The notes beneath the pieces were generated by a model. It ran no database searches, had not been told where the DNA came from, and saw only the letters and a program-made list of their open reading frames with translations. A program made the position numbers and the translations under genes. From an uncultured Flavobacteriales bacterium (lineage in GTDB: Bacteria; Bacteroidota; Bacteroidia; Flavobacteriales; CALTNV01): a stretch of 8,116 bases of DNA. This document shows, piece after piece, positions 5,861 to 8,116 of the stretch. Where the stretch lies: assembly GCA_943845485.1 (NCBI GenBank), contig CALTNV010000127.1:1-8116 (forward strand). Direction: 5' to 3'. How positions within the stretch are numbered: position 1 is the first letter of the stretch; each line of letters begins with the position of its first letter.

Positions 5861-7363
5861 ATGACTGTAAAACAATTATTTTCCAAAAATTGGGGTAAAA
5901 AAGTTTATGATAAAACCTTAAAAAACAGTATTGATGGTGTTTTTCATCAAGAAGCTGTTTTTCAACAATTAATAAAAAGTGCTACCATTACTAAGTTTGG
6001 GAATGATCATGATTTTAGTAAGATTAAAAGTTATGATGATTTTAAAAAACATGTTCCAATTGCTGATTACGAAAAACTAGTCCCTTATATTGAAGAAATT
6101 AAACTTGGGAAAAAAGATATTTTATGGCCTGGAAAACCAAAATATTTAGCAAAAACTAGTGGAACTACAAGTGGTGCTAAATACATTCCTATTTCTTATA
6201 AAAGTATCAAAAACCAAATTAATGGCGCCAGAAATGCATTACTATGTTACATTGGTGAAACCGGTAAAACAGATTTTGTTGATAGAAAAATGATTTTTGT
6301 ACAAGGAAATCCTACACTAGATTCTTTAAATGGAGTTAAAACTGGTAGGTTATCAGGTATTGTTGCACATTTAGTACCAAGCTATCTTCAAAAAAACAGA
6401 TTACCAAGTTTTGAAACAAATTGTATTGATGATTGGGAAACAAAAGTAGACGCAATAGTAAAAGAAACCTCAAAAGAAGATTTATCTTTAATTGGAGGTA
6501 TTCCAAGCTGGATACAAATGTATTTTGAACGATTAATAAAAACTAATGATGTAAAAACAGTTAAGGATATATTTCCTAATTTTTCTGTTTACGTTTGGGG
6601 TGGTGTAAATTATGCCCCTTATAAAAGTTATATGCAAAAACTAATTGGCAAGGACATAGATTTGATAGAAACCTACCCTGCTAGTGAAGGTTTTATTGCA
6701 TACCAAAATTCACAAAAATCGGACGATTTATTATTAATTATTGACGATGGTATTTTTTATGAGTTTATACCTACAGAAGAATATTTTAATGAAAACCCTA
6801 CGCGTTTAAGTTTAAAAGATGTAAAATTAGGAGTGAACTATGCACTTATATTAAACACTAACGCTGGCCTTTGGGGTTATAGCATTGGAGACACTGTTAA
6901 GTTTACCTCATTAAAACCTTATAAAATAAAAGTTACTGGCCGTATTAAACATTATACTTCTGCATTTGGTGAGCACGTAATTGCTGAAGAAGTGGAAGGA
7001 GCTATAAAAACAGCTTTGCAAAAATTTGAAGGGGAAATTGCTGAATTTACCGTAGCTCCTCAAATAGAAAGTATTCATGGTAAACTACCTTACCACGAGT
7101 GGTTTATTGAATTTATGAAAAAACCTAATGATTTTGACGGTTTTAAAATGTATTTAGATGAGTTGATGCAAGAGGCAAATGTTTATTACAAAGACCTCAT
7201 CACAGGTAAAATATTACAAAATTTAGTAATTGCCGAAGTTAAATCAGGAGGTTTTAATGCATTTATGAAATCAAGAGGGAAACTTGGTGGCCAAAATAAA
7301 ATACCAAGACTTGCTAACGATAGACAATACGCCGATCAGTTACAAGAATTTATCACTAAATAG
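5861..7363 (+). CDS. GH3-family adenylate-forming acyl-amido synthetase
   Basis: GH3 proteins activate a carboxylic acid with ATP to an acyl-adenylate and, in plants, transfer it to an amino acid (jasmonate or auxin conjugation). This 500-aa protein, close to the usual bacterial GH3 length, carries the ATP-binding motif TSGTTSGAK (99-107), the acid/adenylate-binding motif ETYPASEG (270-277), the aspartate of GDTVKF (Asp344) and the hinge region TGRIKHYT (359-366). All ANL-type motifs appear intact, so it is probably active. No signal peptide is seen, which indicates a cytoplasmic enzyme. The substrate cannot be read from the sequence; the common 'auxin-responsive promoter' name is a plant relic. 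The ATG at 5861 lies 3 nt after the M23 stop, which implies co-transcription. Family is secure, role in Bacteroidota unknown. Confidence 0.93.
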   Translation: MTVKQLFSKNWGKKVYDKTLKNSIDGVFHQEAVFQQLIKSATITKFGNDHDFSKIKSYDDFKKHVPIADYEKLVPYIEEIKLGKKDILWPGKPKYLAKTSGTTSGAKYIPISYKSIKNQINGARNALLCYIGETGKTDFVDRKMIFVQGNPTLDSLNGVKTGRLSGIVAHLVPSYLQKNRLPSFETNCIDDWETKVDAIVKETSKEDLSLIGGIPSWIQMYFERLIKTNDVKTVKDIFPNFSVYVWGGVNYAPYKSYMQKLIGKDIDLIETYPASEGFIAYQNSQKSDDLLLIIDDGIFYEFIPTEEYFNENPTRLSLKDVKLGVNYALILNTNAGLWGYSIGDTVKFTSLKPYKIKVTGRIKHYTSAFGEHVIAEEVEGAIKTALQKFEGEIAEFTVAPQIESIHGKLPYHEWFIEFMKKPNDFDGFKMYLDELMQEANVYYKDLITGKILQNLVIAEVKSGGFNAFMKSRGKLGGQNKIPRLANDRQYADQLQEFITK

Positions 7364-7396
7364 CCTTTTTATTCACATTCTTTATGAAGTATTAAG

Positions 7397-7696
7397 ATGA
7401 TTGTTAACAAACAAATTATAATTCAACTTTTATTTGAACACTACAAAGCTACACTTGCTAATTTTGCTTTAGAAGATTTAGCTGGAGACCAAGTTGTTTA
7501 CGATAATGATATTTGCTTACACGGTTGCAATGTGTTTGATGTAGTTATGAAAATGATGGGAGTTGAATTAACCAATGACAATTATGACCATTATTATTTT
7601 CCATTTTTTGAAATTACACAAAAGGATTTAAAATCCTTAAAACAGGTAGAAGATGAAATTGAAAAGTATTATCATTGGTTAGAAAACCAAGCTTAA
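7397..7696 (+). CDS. Unrecognised 99-aa acidic protein
   Basis: I do not recognise the family. The protein is soluble-looking, acidic and rich in aromatic residues, without a signal peptide or membrane helix. It begins with an amphipathic helix-like stretch (about 5-30), then a C-x3-C pair (Cys40, Cys44 in CLHGC), an FDVVMKMMG segment (47-55), an aromatic/His patch NYDHYYFPFFE (62-72), and a charged C-terminal helix (about 75-96) ending KYYHWLENQA. Its frame is open throughout with codon use like its neighbours, and it starts 33 nt after the GH3 stop on the same strand, so it is probably read from the M23-GH3 transcript. The Cys/His content could bind a metal, but nothing here establishes that. 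Confidence 0.75.
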   Translation: MIVNKQIIIQLLFEHYKATLANFALEDLAGDQVVYDNDICLHGCNVFDVVMKMMGVELTNDNYDHYYFPFFEITQKDLKSLKQVEDEIEKYYHWLENQA

Positions 7697-7752
7697 AAAA
7701 TACCTTATTTCAAAATATGAGACGTTTTAAAACCAACAAATATTATATATAA

Positions 7753-7842
7753 TTAATTTAATTTTTCTACAGTATACCATTTATATTTTTTAAGATGTAA
7801 GAAAAGTATAATATCTAACAACAGTATTAATCGTTTTTTCAT
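7753..7842 (-). CDS. Possible 29-aa hydrophobic small protein (speculative)
   Basis: A minus-strand reading frame opens with ATG AAA AAA CGA and ends with TAA. It encodes a peptide with a basic start (MKKR), a hydrophobic core (LILLLDIILFLHL) and a basic, aromatic tail (KKYKWYTVEKLN). The shape is that of a single-helix membrane microprotein, but an AT-rich gap will often produce Leu/Ile-rich frames by chance. No promoter box was found upstream, and the call is weak. Confidence 0.15.
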   Translation of the reverse strand: MKKRLILLLDIILFLHLKKYKWYTVEKLN

Positions 7843-7846
7843 TAGC

Positions 7847-7873
7847 TTCTTATTTAGAATTTATGAATAAGAA
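7847..7873. repeat. Inverted repeat / hairpin upstream of the alpha/beta hydrolase
   Basis: The arms TTCTTATT (7847-7854) and AATAAGAA (7866-7873) are perfect complements, extendable by a G-T and an A-T pair to a 10-bp stem with a 7-nt loop. A T-rich stretch (TATATTTTT) follows. The site sits about 20-46 nt before the hydrolase ATG. It may be a weak terminator for the upstream genes, an operator, or a leader structure. Confidence 0.35.
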
Positions 7874-7892
7874 TATATTTTTAACCTAACTA

Positions 7893-8116
7893 ATGAACAA
7901 TTTAAACTGGCAAGATAACTTCAGCTATTCCAAGATAAAACTTCAAGATGATTATGAAGGAAAAGTTATTGCAACATTAATTGAACACAAATCAAATACA
8001 AAAGAAAAACAACCTGTGCTTTACATTCATGGATTTATTGATTATTTCTTTCATCCACATGTAGCAGATTTTTTTATAAAAAAAAACTATAGTTTTTATG
8101 CTTTAGAACTAAGGAA
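7893..8116 (+). CDS. Alpha/beta hydrolase, N-terminal 74 residues, cut off by window edge
   Basis: From the ATG at 7893 the frame stays open to the window end. The strand-turn pattern PVLYIHGF (41-48) followed by IDYFF is the oxyanion-hole HG motif at the first core strand of alpha/beta hydrolases of the serine aminopeptidase S33/lysophospholipase type. SFYALELR (67-74) matches the next core strand, usually FYALDLRxxG in these proteins. The nucleophile elbow GxSxG and the rest of the catalytic triad lie beyond base 8116, so activity cannot be judged. No signal peptide is seen, suggesting a cytoplasmic enzyme. It is separated from the M23-GH3 group by 196 nt and may be an independent unit. Confidence 0.82.
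   Translation, partial: MNNLNWQDNFSYSKIKLQDDYEGKVIATLIEHKSNTKEKQPVLYIHGFIDYFFHPHVADFFIKKNYSFYALELR

Larger units (their letters stand above)
7697..7892. other. AT-rich intergenic region with small inverted repeats
   Basis: This 196-nt gap separates the 99-aa gene from the alpha/beta hydrolase. It contains the palindromes GTTTTAAAAC (7724-7733) and ATTATATATAAT (7742-7753), the inverted repeat at 7847-7873, and a 29-codon minus-strand ORF (7753-7842). I found no TAnnTTTG box on the plus strand and no GC-rich terminator stem. How the hydrolase is transcribed is therefore unclear. Confidence 0.5.

Noticed and set aside
7698..7710. Small hairpin AAATA-CCT-TATTT after the 99-aa gene as a terminator
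   Set aside because: Only five A-T pairs and no T-tract; too weak to support.
7717..7752. Plus-strand micro-ORF MRRFKTNKYYI
   Set aside because: Eleven codons in AT-rich intergenic DNA with no promoter or ribosome-binding signal; expected by chance.

Overview
The window looks like a piece of a marine-type Flavobacteriaceae chromosome (phylum Bacteroidota). The evidence is a very AT-rich base composition, a type IX secretion/gliding lipoprotein of the SprE/PorW family, a Bacteroidota-style F0 subunit a with a long periplasmic N-terminal domain, and -7 promoter boxes of the Bacteroidota form TAnnTTTG in front of three genes. I see no RNA gene, mobile element or CRISPR array, and no gene-free stretch longer than 300 bases.

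The left half (1-4819) is read leftward. In transcription order it holds sprE/porW, a bactofilin 5 nt later, an AtpZ-type two-helix protein whose ATG overlaps the bactofilin stop, and a four-helix AtpI/DUF6168-like protein overlapping AtpZ by 17 nt. A 128-nt gap follows, carrying its own promoter box, and then atpB (F0 subunit a), which runs off the left edge just after its essential arginine. The first four genes are packed like one operon and feed into the ATP synthase operon.

The right half (4970-8116) is read rightward. A 150-nt divergent promoter region (4820-4969) carries one TAnnTTTG box facing each way. After it come a membrane-anchored M23 peptidoglycan endopeptidase, a GH3-family adenylate-forming enzyme 3 nt later, and an unrecognised 99-aa protein 33 nt later. 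A 196-nt AT-rich gap with several small inverted repeats follows, then the first 74 codons of an alpha/beta hydrolase that continues off the right edge.

The most interesting reading is functional. A bactofilin and an M23 endopeptidase, which cooperate in cell-wall shaping in other bacteria, sit on either side of a lipoprotein of the proton-motive-force-driven type IX secretion machine, and this block adjoins the proton-translocating ATP synthase. An envelope module in which a bactofilin scaffold positions an M23 enzyme to open peptidoglycan for SprE/T9SS is a testable inference, not something the sequence proves. A second point is that sprE has no usable ATG start: the signal peptide can only be reached from a TTG codon at 4819.
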